The notes under the pieces are model-generated. The model was not told where the DNA came from and ran no database searches. It saw only the letters and a list, made by a program, of their open reading frames with translations. DNA of 64,000 bases. It comes from an uncultured Clostridia bacterium (GTDB lineage: Bacteria > Bacillota > Clostridia > Christensenellales > UBA1242). The stretch is from positions 56,498 through 120,497 of the forward strand of contig CALVZK010000003.1 of assembly GCA_944372505.1 (NCBI GenBank), in the 5' to 3' direction. Positions 26,160-35,168 of this stretch are shown one piece after another (positions within the stretch are counted from its first letter, which is position 1; every line of letters starts with the position of its first letter). Both the position numbers and the translations under genes were made by a program.

Positions 26160-26292
26160 GTATGAAGCGCATGCCGGAAGGCAGGCAAATGCCGAATGGC
26201 TCAAACTGAAAGTTTGTGACCTGGACTTGTCCGGGGTTCGCCATGCGGAGCATGGGCAAAGATTTATCAATCTTTGCAAAGCCCTCGGCAAT
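26160..26292. other. GC-rich cluster of hairpins
   Basis: In about 130 bases there are GCC-GGAA-GGC (in 26173-26182), CAAACT-GAA-AGTTTG (26202-26216), GGAC-TT-GTCC (26223-26232), CATGC-GGA-GCATG and GCAAAGATT-TATC-AATCTTTGC (26256-26277), plus ATGGC (26196-26200) with GCCAT (26240-26244) closing two of them into a three-way junction. The GC content is well above that of the window. No tRNA or known riboswitch fold is recognised. An ORF reads through it into the tRNA antisense strand and is considered spurious. Confidence 0.5.
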
Positions 26293-26312
26293 AAAAAAGA
26301 CCGTGATGGTCT
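26293..26312 (-). terminator. Terminator of tRNA-Lys
   Basis: Minus strand: AGACC-ATCAC-GGTCT (26312-26298) followed by T residues, a few bases after the encoded CCA. Confidence 0.8.
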
Positions 26313-26316
26313 AGAT

Positions 26317-26392
26317 TGGTGGACTGCCGGGGGCTCGAACCCCGGACCCTTCGATTAAGAGTCGAATGCTCTACCAACTGAGCTAGCAGTCC
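26317..26392 (-). tRNA. tRNA-Lys (anticodon CUU)
   Basis: A full cloverleaf is visible on the minus strand: acceptor GGACTGC/GCAGTCC, D arm with AGCTCAGTTGGTAGAGC, anticodon stem TTCGA/TCGAA with loop CTCTTAA (anticodon CTT), T arm CCGGGGTTCGAGCCCCGG, discriminator A and encoded CCA. Its 3' half is duplicated at 23784. Confidence 0.95.
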
Positions 26393-26406
26393 ATGATTAT
26401 TAAAAT

Positions 26407-26458
26407 AGTATACTTATTTTTGCTTTTTAAGTATACTATACATATTCAAAATTGTCAA
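26407..26458 (-). promoter_or_regulatory. tRNA-Lys promoter overlapping the upstream gene's terminator
   Basis: Minus strand TTGACA (26458-26453), 17-base spacer, TATACT (26435-26430). The same DNA forms an 11-bp inverted repeat TAGTATACTTA / TAAGTATACTA (26407-26417 with 26428-26438) with TTTTA after it, which probably ends transcription from the nucleotidyltransferase gene. Confidence 0.65.
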
Positions 26459-26463
26459 TTATT

Positions 26464-27333
26464 TTATTTAATTTCAATTGATTTTAGCAACTTTTCTTGA
26501 TAATCGTCGGTATATATAGATATTAAATTTTTGAATTCGTTTTTATTTATTAATCCTGCTCTATATAATGCTATTTCTATACTCCCTATAATACTTTCTT
26601 TTTTCTGATAATCCTTAATTTTTTGACTTGCCTCCAGCATACTATCATGGGTACCTGTATCAAACCATTCACAATTATCATCAAGTTCTACAACTTTAGC
26701 CTTCCCTTCTTTTAAATAAAGATTTACCATATCAGTCGTCTCATACTCCCCTCTTATTGAAGGTTTTAAACGAGCAATATAATCATAAAAGCCCTTTTTT
26801 AGCATCATTAATCCGATTATAACTAAATTGCTTTTAGCAATTTTAGGCTTTTCTTCAATAGATATAATATTACCATTTTTATCCTTTTCTACAACCCCGT
26901 ATCTAGTAGGATCCTTAACTTTTAATCCAAATACTGAAACTCCCTCAAGCGTTTCTTGTGTTTTCTTTATTTTTGATATTAATGTATTGTCTATAAATAT
27001 GTTATCACCAAACATAAGTAAAACATCATCGTCTTCACAATAATGTTTAGTTGAATTTAATGCATATGCTGATCCCAATGTTTTATTTTCTATAATAAAA
27101 TTTATATTAATGCCACATTTTTTTAAATCGATAAAAGAAAAAAGATTTTTAAACAATTGTTCATCCTTATCATTGCAAACTATATAAATATCTTTTATTC
27201 CGCTTTCTATCATTAAACTAACTGAATAAAATATCATAGGTTTATCATAAATTGGCAAATTTACCTTTCCAATTGCTAATGTGGAAGGTCTTAATCGAGT
27301 TGCCTTCCCGGCAGTTAAAATCACTCCTTTCAT
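26464..27333 (-). CDS. Sugar-1-phosphate nucleotidyltransferase (RmlA/GalU-like)
   Basis: Start at 27333 is set by AAGGAG; eight upstream codons are excluded. The 289-residue protein has the nucleotidyltransferase pattern GVILTAGKATRLRPSTLAIGK, LPIYDKPMIFYSVSLMIESG, the metal Asp in LLMFGDNIFID and EEKP at about 160. It should couple a hexose-1-phosphate to a nucleoside triphosphate. The pattern is closest to glucose-1-phosphate thymidylyltransferase (LPIYDKPMIYY), though the extended tail after residue 240 (SIIGSIEIALYRAGLINKNE) resembles RmlA too. No other dTDP-sugar genes are nearby, so the product is uncertain. Confidence 0.82.
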   Translation of the reverse strand: MKGVILTAGKATRLRPSTLAIGKVNLPIYDKPMIFYSVSLMIESGIKDIYIVCNDKDEQLFKNLFSFIDLKKCGININFIIENKTLGSAYALNSTKHYCEDDDVLLMFGDNIFIDNTLISKIKKTQETLEGVSVFGLKVKDPTRYGVVEKDKNGNIISIEEKPKIAKSNLVIIGLMMLKKGFYDYIARLKPSIRGEYETTDMVNLYLKEGKAKVVELDDNCEWFDTGTHDSMLEASQKIKDYQKKESIIGSIEIALYRAGLINKNEFKNLISIYTDDYQEKLLKSIEIK

Positions 27334-27389
27334 AACTCTCTCCTTAATTTTTAACATTTTATCAATTTTTTATGTTTACGTCAACCTTG

Positions 27390-27414
27390 TTGTTAACAAT
27401 TATTTGCAAATAAT
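27390..27414. promoter_or_regulatory. Two adjacent perfect palindromes
   Basis: TTGTTAACAA (27390-27399) abuts ATTATTTGCAAATAAT (27399-27414) in the divergent region between the nucleotidyltransferase and the membrane protein gene, upstream of the promoter at 27447. They look like operator sites. Confidence 0.4.
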
Positions 27415-27446
27415 GTCATAATTCAAATAAAATCAGTTGTATTTAT

Positions 27447-27475
27447 TTGACATAAATTTTTTTCTATATTATAAT
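27447..27475 (+). promoter_or_regulatory. Perfect-consensus promoter
   Basis: TTGACA (27447-27452), 17-base spacer, TATAAT (27470-27475), 22 bases before the gene at 27498. Confidence 0.8.
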
Positions 27476-27497
27476 TAATAATAAATAAGGAGGGAAA

Positions 27498-28031
27498 ATG
27501 AATAATAATTTTACAAAAAAACCACTAATGCTCACGGGGCTAATTCTTAACATTGTTGTTTTTATTTTGCTTGGAATTTATAGTTTGATAGCAATGATAG
27601 CCGTTCTTCAAGTTTTATCTGAGATTTCAAGCGCATCAACAGATATGGCAGCAATAATTTTAATGGCAATGTTAATATTTTTATTAATATTTTCGATAGT
27701 GGGAATTATAATTTCTTCTGTAGCTTTAACTAGATTAAAATTAAGTAATGAAGAATTCGCACAAAAAAAAGGAGTTGTTTTAGCAAGTTTTGTTTTTGAT
27801 TGTATTCTCGCCGTTTTTATATTAATTGCTATAATTTCCAAATTTGATATTGTTATGTTGATAGCTTTGTTATTAATAATTGGTGCTGGCACATTGATCA
27901 TGGTAGATTTTGCAAAAAAGCCTAAAGTATCATTGGAAAATGATAAAACACAATCCACCGAAGCACAAACAAATGAAATTGCTAAAGATGAAATAAACGA
28001 AGAAAATTCTGATAAAACTGAAAATAATTAA
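27498..28031 (+). CDS. Four-helix membrane protein of unknown function
   Basis: The 177-residue protein has four hydrophobic helices: about 13-40, 50-75, 90-110 and 115-135, arranged as two hairpins, like DUF4064-type proteins. An acidic, Asn/Glu/Lys-rich cytoplasmic tail follows (ENDKTQSTEAQTNEIAKDE). AAGGAGGG precedes the ATG. It has its own consensus promoter and terminator. No functional motif is visible. Confidence 0.65.
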   Translation: MNNNFTKKPLMLTGLILNIVVFILLGIYSLIAMIAVLQVLSEISSASTDMAAIILMAMLIFLLIFSIVGIIISSVALTRLKLSNEEFAQKKGVVLASFVFDCILAVFILIAIISKFDIVMLIALLLIIGAGTLIMVDFAKKPKVSLENDKTQSTEAQTNEIAKDEINEENSDKTENN

Positions 28032-28040
28032 GATAAAAAT

Positions 28041-28070
28041 AAAGAACACATTTAAGTGTTCTTTTTATTT
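28041..28070 (+). terminator. Intrinsic terminator
   Basis: AAAGAACAC-ATTTAA-GTGTTCTTT followed by TTATTT. Confidence 0.85.
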
Positions 28071-28078
28071 GTCTTTAT

Positions 28079-28107
28079 TTGCAAACTTTAAAAATTTATG
28101 ATATTAT
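28079..28107 (+). promoter_or_regulatory. Promoter of the flavoprotein gene
   Basis: TTGCAA (28079-28084), 17-base spacer, TATTAT (28102-28107). Confidence 0.55.
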
Positions 28108-28123
28108 AAATTCAAGGTGACTT

Positions 28124-29266
28124 ATGAAAACTTTCGATACGATAATTTTAGGTGGTGGTGCTAGTGCTTGTATGTGCGCAATGTCCACTAAAAATCAAAA
28201 AATTGCCATTATTGATAATAATAACAAAATTGCAAAAAAACTTCTAGTAACAGGGAATGGACGATGTAACATTACCAATAAAAATATTGATAGCATTTTT
28301 TTTAATTGCAACATAGATCGTTTTTTAAACCGTTTTAATAATAATTCTACAATAAGTTTTTTTGATAAACTTGGTTTAGTTTTATATCATGATGAAAAAG
28401 GAAGATATTATCCAATCTCTAATAGTGCTAAAAGTGTTACTAGTGTTATTGAAAATACTTTGAACAAAAAACAAATTAAATTGTTCTTAAACACTCAAAT
28501 TTTAAAAATAAACAAAAAAGAAAATAAGTTCCTAATAGAAACAAATAACGAATCTTTTATTTGCAATAAAGTTGTATTGGCGCTTGGAAAATATGATAAA
28601 AGTATTATGGATTTTGAATTCAAAATAAAAACAATCGCACCAAGTCTAGTAGGATTAAAAGCTAATGTTTCAAGAGGATTAAATAATGTAAAATTAAAAA
28701 ATGTTTTAGTAAAAGCATATTATAAAGATAGTACAAAAGAAGATTTTGGAGAAGTACTTTTTAGAGAAAATGGATTAAGTGGTATAGTTATTTTTAATCT
28801 TTCCTCATTGTTTGCTAGAAATAAAGAATTTAATGGAAAAATTTCTATCAATTTATTGCCAAATTTTAATAAAAATGAATTGTATAATTTATTAAATAAA
28901 AGAAAAAGTTTAAATATCTCTCTAAATCATTTTTTTGATGGGCTTTTTGTAAAAGAAATAAGTTATGAAATATTAACTCGTGCCAAAATAGACGAAAGCA
29001 CTAAAAGTAATTTATTAACATCTCCTCAACTAGAAAAATTATGTCATATAATTCAAAATCTTGATTTCAAAATAAACGGTTTTCTTGAAAACAACCAGGT
29101 CATTAGCGGTGGCATATCACTAGATTGTTTTGATAACAATTTACAATCTAAAAATATACCTAATTTATTTGCTTGCGGAGAAATACTCGACGTGGATGGA
29201 GAATGTGGAGGCTATAACTTACAATGGGCTTGGACAAGCGGATATATTGTTGGGCAAAATATTTAA
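28124..29266 (+). CDS. FAD-dependent oxidoreductase, HI0933/YhiN family
   Basis: The 380-residue flavoprotein has an N-terminal Rossmann motif (TIILGGGASACMCA), the family hallmark LVTGNGRCNITN at about 42-53, an internal barrel domain and the C-terminal FAD segment IPNLFACGEILDVDGECGGYNLQWAWTSG. The HI0933/YhiN family includes BaiN, which acts on bile-acid intermediates in gut Clostridia, but most members have no assigned substrate. It ends at a bidirectional terminator shared with phosphoketolase. AAGGTG is the ribosome binding site. Confidence 0.9.
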   Translation: MKTFDTIILGGGASACMCAMSTKNQKIAIIDNNNKIAKKLLVTGNGRCNITNKNIDSIFFNCNIDRFLNRFNNNSTISFFDKLGLVLYHDEKGRYYPISNSAKSVTSVIENTLNKKQIKLFLNTQILKINKKENKFLIETNNESFICNKVVLALGKYDKSIMDFEFKIKTIAPSLVGLKANVSRGLNNVKLKNVLVKAYYKDSTKEDFGEVLFRENGLSGIVIFNLSSLFARNKEFNGKISINLLPNFNKNELYNLLNKRKSLNISLNHFFDGLFVKEISYEILTRAKIDESTKSNLLTSPQLEKLCHIIQNLDFKINGFLENNQVISGGISLDCFDNNLQSKNIPNLFACGEILDVDGECGGYNLQWAWTSGYIVGQNI

Positions 29267-29290
29267 AAAACAGTTTTTCAACTGTTTTTT
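29265..29290. terminator. Bidirectional intrinsic terminator
   Basis: AAAAAACAGTT-TTTC-AACTGTTTTTT between the convergent flavoprotein and phosphoketolase genes. Confidence 0.88.
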
Positions 29291-31628
29291 ATTTCCATTT
29301 CCAATTTAAAATTTCAGGCAAATCTACTCCATACTCTCTAATATATTTTTCATGTTTATTAAGCATTTTTTTAGCAAATTCTTTTGCCTTTTCTTTACCA
29401 TCATTTATTTTTACTTTACCTATTAAATCTAATAACAAATTATATCTATCGATTTTATTTTGTACTCTCATATCAAATGCAGTAGTTATTGTCCCCTCTT
29501 CTTCATAACCATGCACAGAATAATTTTTGTTTGTTCTAAAAGAAAGCATTTCATTAATTACGTTCTTATACCCATGAAAATTAAAAATAATCGGTTTATC
29601 TTGCGTAAAAATTGAATTAAATTCTTCATCACTTATGCCATCTGGATGTCTTTTATCAAGAGTCATTAAATTTATTATATTTACAAACCTTACATTTAAT
29701 TTTGGAAGGAATTCTTTTATCATAGTTATTAAAGCTAATCCTTCTAATGTCGGAGTATCCCCCGCACAAGCAACAACAACATCTGGATCATCTTTCCCTA
29801 TGCATGCCCATTCCCATATTCCTAAGCCTTTTTCACAATGAATTTTTGCCTCTTGACAATCCAACCATTGATAACTTGGATGTTTTGAAGCTATTATTGT
29901 ATTAATCTTATTTTTACTAGCCTGACATTTACTATAACACCATAATAAACAATTGGCATCTGGAGGCAAATATATTTTAATTAATTCGCTTTTTTTGTTA
30001 ATTATGTGGTTAATAAATCCCGGCTCTTGATGAGTATAACCATTGTGATCTTGTTGCCAAACATTAGAAGTTAAAATTAAATTTAATGAAGAAATATCTT
30101 CTCGCCAAGTAATTTCTTTGCAATTTTTAAGCCACTTCGCATGTTGAGAAACCATAGAATCAACAACTCTTATAAATGCCTCATAACTTACAAAAACACC
30201 ATGTCTCCCCGTTAGAAGATATCCTTCAAGCCACCCTTCACAGGCATGTTCTGAAAGATAACTATCCATAATTCGTCCATTTGCAGATAAAAATTCATCG
30301 GTATTTTCAATTTTAGCATTGAAATCTCTATTTTCTTCATTAAAAATATAATATAACCTATTAGACATTGCTTCATCAGGACTAAAGATTCTATAATTTT
30401 TATTATCTTTGTTTAATTTAATAATTTCTGCCATATATCGACTTAAAACTAACATATCCTGAGCTTTCTGTATACCTGGTGCTTTAATTTCAATGGCAAA
30501 TTCATTGACATTTGGTAAAAATAATTCTTTTAACAATTTACCACCATTTGAATATGGGGTTAATCCTAACCTTTTATCTCCTTTTGGTAAAAGATTAAAA
30601 ATTTCATCTCGTAACTTATAATTTTTATTAAAAATTTCTTCTATTTTATAACTTTTTAACCATTTTTCTAATAATTTAATATCTTTTTCATTTTCTATCG
30701 TCAAAGGTACTTGATGTGAACGAAATGAACCTTCCATTAATTTATCTTCTACATATTTGGGCCCCGTCCACCCTTTTTTTGTCTTTAAAATAATCATTGG
30801 CCACAATGGTCTAATAATTTTATTTAATTTTCTTGCATTATATTGAATCTTTTTAATTTTATTTATACACTTATCCATAGCTCTTGCCATTTTTTTGTGT
30901 AACTTCATAGTAGAATTTGCTTCTACTATATAAGGGCTCCAACCCATTCCTTCAAAGTATTTTTTTAGTTCTTTTTCAGTTATTCTAGACAAAACGGTTG
31001 GGTTACTAATTTTATAACCATTTAAATGTAGAATAGGCAAAACTGCTCCATCATTTTTTGGATTTATAAATTTGTTTGATTGCCATGAAGTTGCAAGAGG
31101 TCCGGTTTCTGCTTCTCCATCACCTACAATTACAGTTGCAATTAAATCTTTATTGTCTAAAACTGCACCAAATCCATGCAATAAACTATAACCTAATTCG
31201 CCTCCTTCATGAATAGAACCTGGAATTTGAGGAGCAACATGACTAGACACGCCCCCAGGAAAAGAAAATTGCTTACAAAATTTAGTAAGTCCTTTTTCAT
31301 CTAACCCAATTTCTGGATAAACTTCACTATAACTTCCTTCTAAATAACAATTTGACAAGAAAAAATTTCCACCATGTCCAGGACCAGAAATTAGAATCAT
31401 CTTTAAATCATATTTACATATTATTCTATTTAAATGAGCATATATAAAATTTTGACCTGGAATTGTTCCCCAATGGCCTAAAATTGTTTTTTTTATATCT
31501 CCCTTAACTAAAGGTTTAAATAATAGTGGATTTCTTTTTAAATATAACTGTGCGACGGATAAATAATTCGCACCTCTAAAATACTTGTCAAGTATTTTTA
31601 AATATGATAAAGAATTATAATTTAACAT
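29289..31628 (-). CDS. xfp: Phosphoketolase
   Basis: The 779-residue thiamine-diphosphate enzyme cleaves xylulose-5-phosphate (and often fructose-6-phosphate) with phosphate to acetyl phosphate. Seen: GHWGTIPGQNFIYAHLNR, SGPGHGGN, SFPGGVSSHVAPQIPGSIHEGGELGYSL, the ThDP motif GDGEAETGPLATSW and ITWREDISSLN. Length and motifs are those of full Xfp proteins. It implies a heterofermentative or bifid-type route giving acetyl phosphate, and it could feed acetate or the alcohol/aldehyde dehydrogenases at 58701-62508. GGAG precedes the ATG; thymidine kinase lies 75 bases upstream. Confidence 0.95.
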   Translation of the reverse strand: MLNYNSLSYLKILDKYFRGANYLSVAQLYLKRNPLLFKPLVKGDIKKTILGHWGTIPGQNFIYAHLNRIICKYDLKMILISGPGHGGNFFLSNCYLEGSYSEVYPEIGLDEKGLTKFCKQFSFPGGVSSHVAPQIPGSIHEGGELGYSLLHGFGAVLDNKDLIATVIVGDGEAETGPLATSWQSNKFINPKNDGAVLPILHLNGYKISNPTVLSRITEKELKKYFEGMGWSPYIVEANSTMKLHKKMARAMDKCINKIKKIQYNARKLNKIIRPLWPMIILKTKKGWTGPKYVEDKLMEGSFRSHQVPLTIENEKDIKLLEKWLKSYKIEEIFNKNYKLRDEIFNLLPKGDKRLGLTPYSNGGKLLKELFLPNVNEFAIEIKAPGIQKAQDMLVLSRYMAEIIKLNKDNKNYRIFSPDEAMSNRLYYIFNEENRDFNAKIENTDEFLSANGRIMDSYLSEHACEGWLEGYLLTGRHGVFVSYEAFIRVVDSMVSQHAKWLKNCKEITWREDISSLNLILTSNVWQQDHNGYTHQEPGFINHIINKKSELIKIYLPPDANCLLWCYSKCQASKNKINTIIASKHPSYQWLDCQEAKIHCEKGLGIWEWACIGKDDPDVVVACAGDTPTLEGLALITMIKEFLPKLNVRFVNIINLMTLDKRHPDGISDEEFNSIFTQDKPIIFNFHGYKNVINEMLSFRTNKNYSVHGYEEEGTITTAFDMRVQNKIDRYNLLLDLIGKVKINDGKEKAKEFAKKMLNKHEKYIREYGVDLPEILNWKWK

Positions 31629-31703
31629 TTCATCTCCATATATTAAAATATATTAAATAATCAAAATATATTCAATTTTTTAAATTAAACTTTAAAAATA
31701 TTT

Positions 31704-32294
31704 TTAATTATCCTTTATTTTTTTTAAATAACATGAGTAACACATACTTTCATAACAATCTTCCGCACCGATTTGAATTTCTTCCCCATCTTTAACCACG
31801 TCCCCATTTTTTAATCTAACATTTACTGTTGCCTTGCGACCACACCTACAAATACTTTTAATTTCTGATATGGAATCTGCTATTTCTATTAATCGTTTGC
31901 TTCCTTCAAATAGAAGTGTTTTATAATTTGTTAAAAGACCATAACAAAGAACAGGTATATAAAGTGAAATTTCTTTTAATTGATTTACCTGTATAGTAGT
32001 TAAAAATTGACATTCATCGACAATTACAACATTTTTTTCTTTCAATAAATGATTGTCTTTAAAATAATTATAAAAATTAAACTTTTCATTATATTCTTTG
32101 CATTTACTTGATAAACCTATTCTACTCCAGACAATCGATTCCCCATTTTCATCTTTTTTTCTATTGTCTATTTCGCTTTTAAATAAAAAAACATTAAAGC
32201 CTTTTTGTTCATAATTAAACTTACACATTAAAGCTTGCGCTGTTTTACTACTTCCCATAGCTCCATATTTAAAATACAATTTATTCATGTTCAC
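31704..32294 (-). CDS. tdk: Thymidine kinase
   Basis: The 196-residue type II thymidine kinase has a P-loop variant (FKYGAMGSSKTAQAL), the Walker B/active-site segment VVIVDECQFLT, a lasso domain, and a structural zinc site from CRCGRKA and CYESMCYSC. It phosphorylates thymidine in the salvage pathway. AGAGGTG is the ribosome binding site. Canonical enzymes have GPMxSGKS; here GAMGSSKT is kept functional-looking. Confidence 0.93.
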   Translation of the reverse strand: MNMNKLYFKYGAMGSSKTAQALMCKFNYEQKGFNVFLFKSEIDNRKKDENGESIVWSRIGLSSKCKEYNEKFNFYNYFKDNHLLKEKNVVIVDECQFLTTIQVNQLKEISLYIPVLCYGLLTNYKTLLFEGSKRLIEIADSISEIKSICRCGRKATVNVRLKNGDVVKDGEEIQIGAEDCYESMCYSCYLKKIKDN

Positions 32295-32378
32295 CTCTTG
32301 CTAATTTTATCAACTTTCTTTTATGTTTGTCAAATAAACTAAAAGTTTCTATATTATTCGTTTTTTATTTTCTCTATT

Positions 32379-32409
32379 AAAAAAAGATCTATTATTATAG
32401 ACCTTTTTT
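32379..32409 (-). terminator. Terminator of rnr
   Basis: AAAAAGATCTAT pairs with ATAGACCTTTTT (loop TATT); as minus-strand RNA the single mismatch becomes a G-U pair, and U residues follow. Confidence 0.75.
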
Positions 32410-35098
32410 ATTCATTTTCATCATCATAAAAATATTTTTGTTTTCTGCCTTCTCCATTCTTCGCCTTTCTATATGCAATATTATCCTTTCTATTTTCATC
32501 ATAAGCATCTTCAGGCTCTAAATTCGCATATTTTCTAATATCTTTTTTTATTTTTTCACCTTTAACATGTTTTTCTTCACTTCTTTGTTGAACTCTTTTT
32601 CTTTCTTCTTTTTCATATGTATCATCTTGTATTAATCTCTGACGTTTAGAAATTTTTCTTTCAACACCATAATATTCTATAGAATTATTTTCACTTTCAT
32701 AATTTTCTAATTCTTTATTTAAATCAATTGTTCCATAAACTTCTCTAGTTATTCTATTTGCATTCGTAATTTTAAAAGTAATTTCACTACATAAAGTCAA
32801 TACTGGTTTTTGATTATCTTTGTTTATAATTGCACTACCATATTTAGAAATACATACATTTTTGCTTTTCCCCGATCTAGAAAGTATTTCGTTTAATGGA
32901 ATAGATACTTTTATTCCTTTTTCTTCATTTTCAATTATTACATTAATATCTTCTATACTATTTGAATTTTCAGGTCTTCTAAATGAACAAATTCTACCCT
33001 TCATTACATCGCCTATGTGATGCTCACAATAAATAGCACTATTTAATTCATTAAATTCTCTTTCTGCCAAATCGTTTTGATCTTGCATTATGTTTGCCCA
33101 ATTAGCTATATCATTTACAAAACTTTCGTCTAATAAATCTTTTCCATTGATATGAGCAAGAATATTATAATGAGTAATATAATCAGGAAGCCTTCTTATT
33201 GGAGAAGTCGTATGCGAATAGTGCTCACTTTGAAGCCCGAAATGACTAATAAATTTATCTAGACTTTCTAATTCTATCTCAAATTCTTTAGTATTTTTTC
33301 TTTTTTTCTCGCTTGCAACTCTTTTTTGTGCTCTTTGTGATATAAATCCTCCTTCTTTAGGATTTGGAGATATAGAATATTGTGCTTTACTTTGCATTCT
33401 CACTAAAAATTCGTTAACTATTTTTTCTTGTGCTGTTCCCTTAACACTTGCAACTATATGCCTTATACCCATTGGAGATAAATCTCCATCAAAAGGAATT
33501 CCTATATAATTAAAGAATTCATCAGCTTGAATCAACTTATCTTCATTAGGTTCATCGTGAACTCTAAATATATTTGGTACGTGATTTTTTAATGCGTATT
33601 CAGCGGTTGCTTCATTAGCTGTAATCATAAAATTTTCAATTACTTTATGGTATGGTATATCTTTTTCCAAAGTAATATCTACGATATCAGATAAATCCTC
33701 GTTAAATTTAACATTAAATTCATTTTTAGTGTCAAATTGAATCATCTCTCTTGATTTGAAATTTTTATCAATTATTTTACTAGCATAAAAATTCATTATA
33801 ACTTGTTCTTCTTTCGTGAGTGGTTCTTCTCTTTTTATTTTATCTTTTAAATATTCTAAACTAACATTTTGATTTTTATCAACAATATCTTGAGCAACTT
33901 CATAACTATATTTTTCTTTACTTTGAATTACACTATCCATAATCTCATTCTTAATAGATTTACCACTTTTACTATCTATAGTAGTTTTAACTACAAGTGC
34001 AAGTCTATCAACATTTGGATTTAAAGAACAAATATTTGTAGAATATTGTGGTGGTAAAATATTGTATGCTTTGTTCGGTGCATACGTTGTAAATGCTCCT
34101 CTAATATAGTTTTTACCTATCTCACTTTTTAAATTTATATATTTTGTTACATTTGCAACTGCAGTATATACAACTAAATTACCATTTTTATCGAAAGTGG
34201 AATATATTGCATCATCCATATCCTTGCAAGTTGCAGGGTCAGTAGTGGTAAACATTAAATTTCTTAAATCATAAATAGTATCTTTTTCTGTTTTATTAGT
34301 TTGCTTTTCTCCTTCTTTAATTAAGTTGTATCCTTCAAGATTAACTTCTGCTGGAGCATTTGCAATTTCTTTTTGTAATTTATAATCACTCCAACTCATG
34401 ATCGCCCCATGACTTTGCGCTATTGCATCATATTCGCTTACAGGGTTACCAGCCTCACCAACAATCTCTTCTATAAAACCATAAGCACATTGGTTATTGC
34501 TTTCTTCGCTTACTATTCTTAATTTACAAATTTTATCTTGAAAAGCACTTTGAAGCTTTTTATCATTTATAATTTGAATATTGTGTTTGAACCTACGGCG
34601 ATCATTTGGAATAAATATTAAATTATCATGATCACTTTTCATTACACGACCAAAAATTAACTCTTCATTTACATTTATATTTTCATTTTTCTCTTTATCT
34701 TTAACTACTTTATCTATTATAACTGGTGATATTGAATTTCCATAAACACAGAAAGCAATTTGAACTTTTTCTCCACTATGAAAATTGTTATAATTATCAT
34801 TTTTATTTAGTTCATATCTTTTAGATTCCCCGTCTATTACAATAGATTTTCTCCCCGATTGCGAAAAAAATGTTCCCTCTTGTATAACATTAGGATTAAT
34901 GGCGATGTTTTTTCCCTTTATAATTATTCTTTTACTTTGCAATAATTCTTCTATAGCATTATTTATTTTTGTTCTAGAAGAAACTATTTTTAAAAGTTTT
35001 TCTTTTATAGTATTTAAACCTCCTTGATTTTGAAGAATAAATTTAAATACCTCTTCTCTTATGTTTATTTTTCTTTTGTCCTGTTCTTTATGTCCCAT
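32408..35098 (-). CDS. rnr: RNase II-family 3'-5' exoribonuclease (RNase R)
   Basis: The 896-residue protein has an N-terminal winged-helix segment, cold-shock-like OB domains (60-230), the RNB catalytic domain and a C-terminal S1-like domain with a long charged tail. The catalytic aspartates are all present in TTDPATCKDMDDAIYS, and the downstream signature appears as EHYSHTTSPIRRLPDYITHY. Sequence is divergent from typical Firmicute RNase R (IDG/DFDD variants), with extra insertions. The enzyme degrades structured RNA. The basic tail (KGEKIKKDIRKYANLEPEDA) may bind RNA or ribosomes. No close neighbour in the same operon; its ribosome binding site is GGGA. Confidence 0.9.
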   Translation of the reverse strand: MGHKEQDKRKINIREEVFKFILQNQGGLNTIKEKLLKIVSSRTKINNAIEELLQSKRIIIKGKNIAINPNVIQEGTFFSQSGRKSIVIDGESKRYELNKNDNYNNFHSGEKVQIAFCVYGNSISPVIIDKVVKDKEKNENINVNEELIFGRVMKSDHDNLIFIPNDRRRFKHNIQIINDKKLQSAFQDKICKLRIVSEESNNQCAYGFIEEIVGEAGNPVSEYDAIAQSHGAIMSWSDYKLQKEIANAPAEVNLEGYNLIKEGEKQTNKTEKDTIYDLRNLMFTTTDPATCKDMDDAIYSTFDKNGNLVVYTAVANVTKYINLKSEIGKNYIRGAFTTYAPNKAYNILPPQYSTNICSLNPNVDRLALVVKTTIDSKSGKSIKNEIMDSVIQSKEKYSYEVAQDIVDKNQNVSLEYLKDKIKREEPLTKEEQVIMNFYASKIIDKNFKSREMIQFDTKNEFNVKFNEDLSDIVDITLEKDIPYHKVIENFMITANEATAEYALKNHVPNIFRVHDEPNEDKLIQADEFFNYIGIPFDGDLSPMGIRHIVASVKGTAQEKIVNEFLVRMQSKAQYSISPNPKEGGFISQRAQKRVASEKKRKNTKEFEIELESLDKFISHFGLQSEHYSHTTSPIRRLPDYITHYNILAHINGKDLLDESFVNDIANWANIMQDQNDLAEREFNELNSAIYCEHHIGDVMKGRICSFRRPENSNSIEDINVIIENEEKGIKVSIPLNEILSRSGKSKNVCISKYGSAIINKDNQKPVLTLCSEITFKITNANRITREVYGTIDLNKELENYESENNSIEYYGVERKISKRQRLIQDDTYEKEERKRVQQRSEEKHVKGEKIKKDIRKYANLEPEDAYDENRKDNIAYRKAKNGEGRKQKYFYDDENE

Positions 35099-35168
35099 AA
35101 TCCCTTCCCTATATTTTTATATTATCACAAATGATTGCTAATTTCAATATAAATTTAAAACATATGGA

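Larger units (their letters stand above)
23784..26361. mobile_element. Putative 2.5-kb genomic island at tRNA-Lys
   Basis: The segment is bounded by 45-bp direct repeats of the tRNA-Lys 3' half. It carries a single ABC exporter with an attenuator-type leader and clusters of GC-richer hairpins just inside both ends, unlike neighbouring DNA. No integrase is present, so it is either a non-autonomous element mobilised in trans or the remnant of a larger one. Confidence 0.65.

Noticed and set aside
26158-26358. 66-codon ORF reading through the hairpin cluster into the tRNA antisense strand
   Set aside because: It has no ribosome binding site, its end is antisense to tRNA-Lys and its composition is that of structured non-coding DNA.
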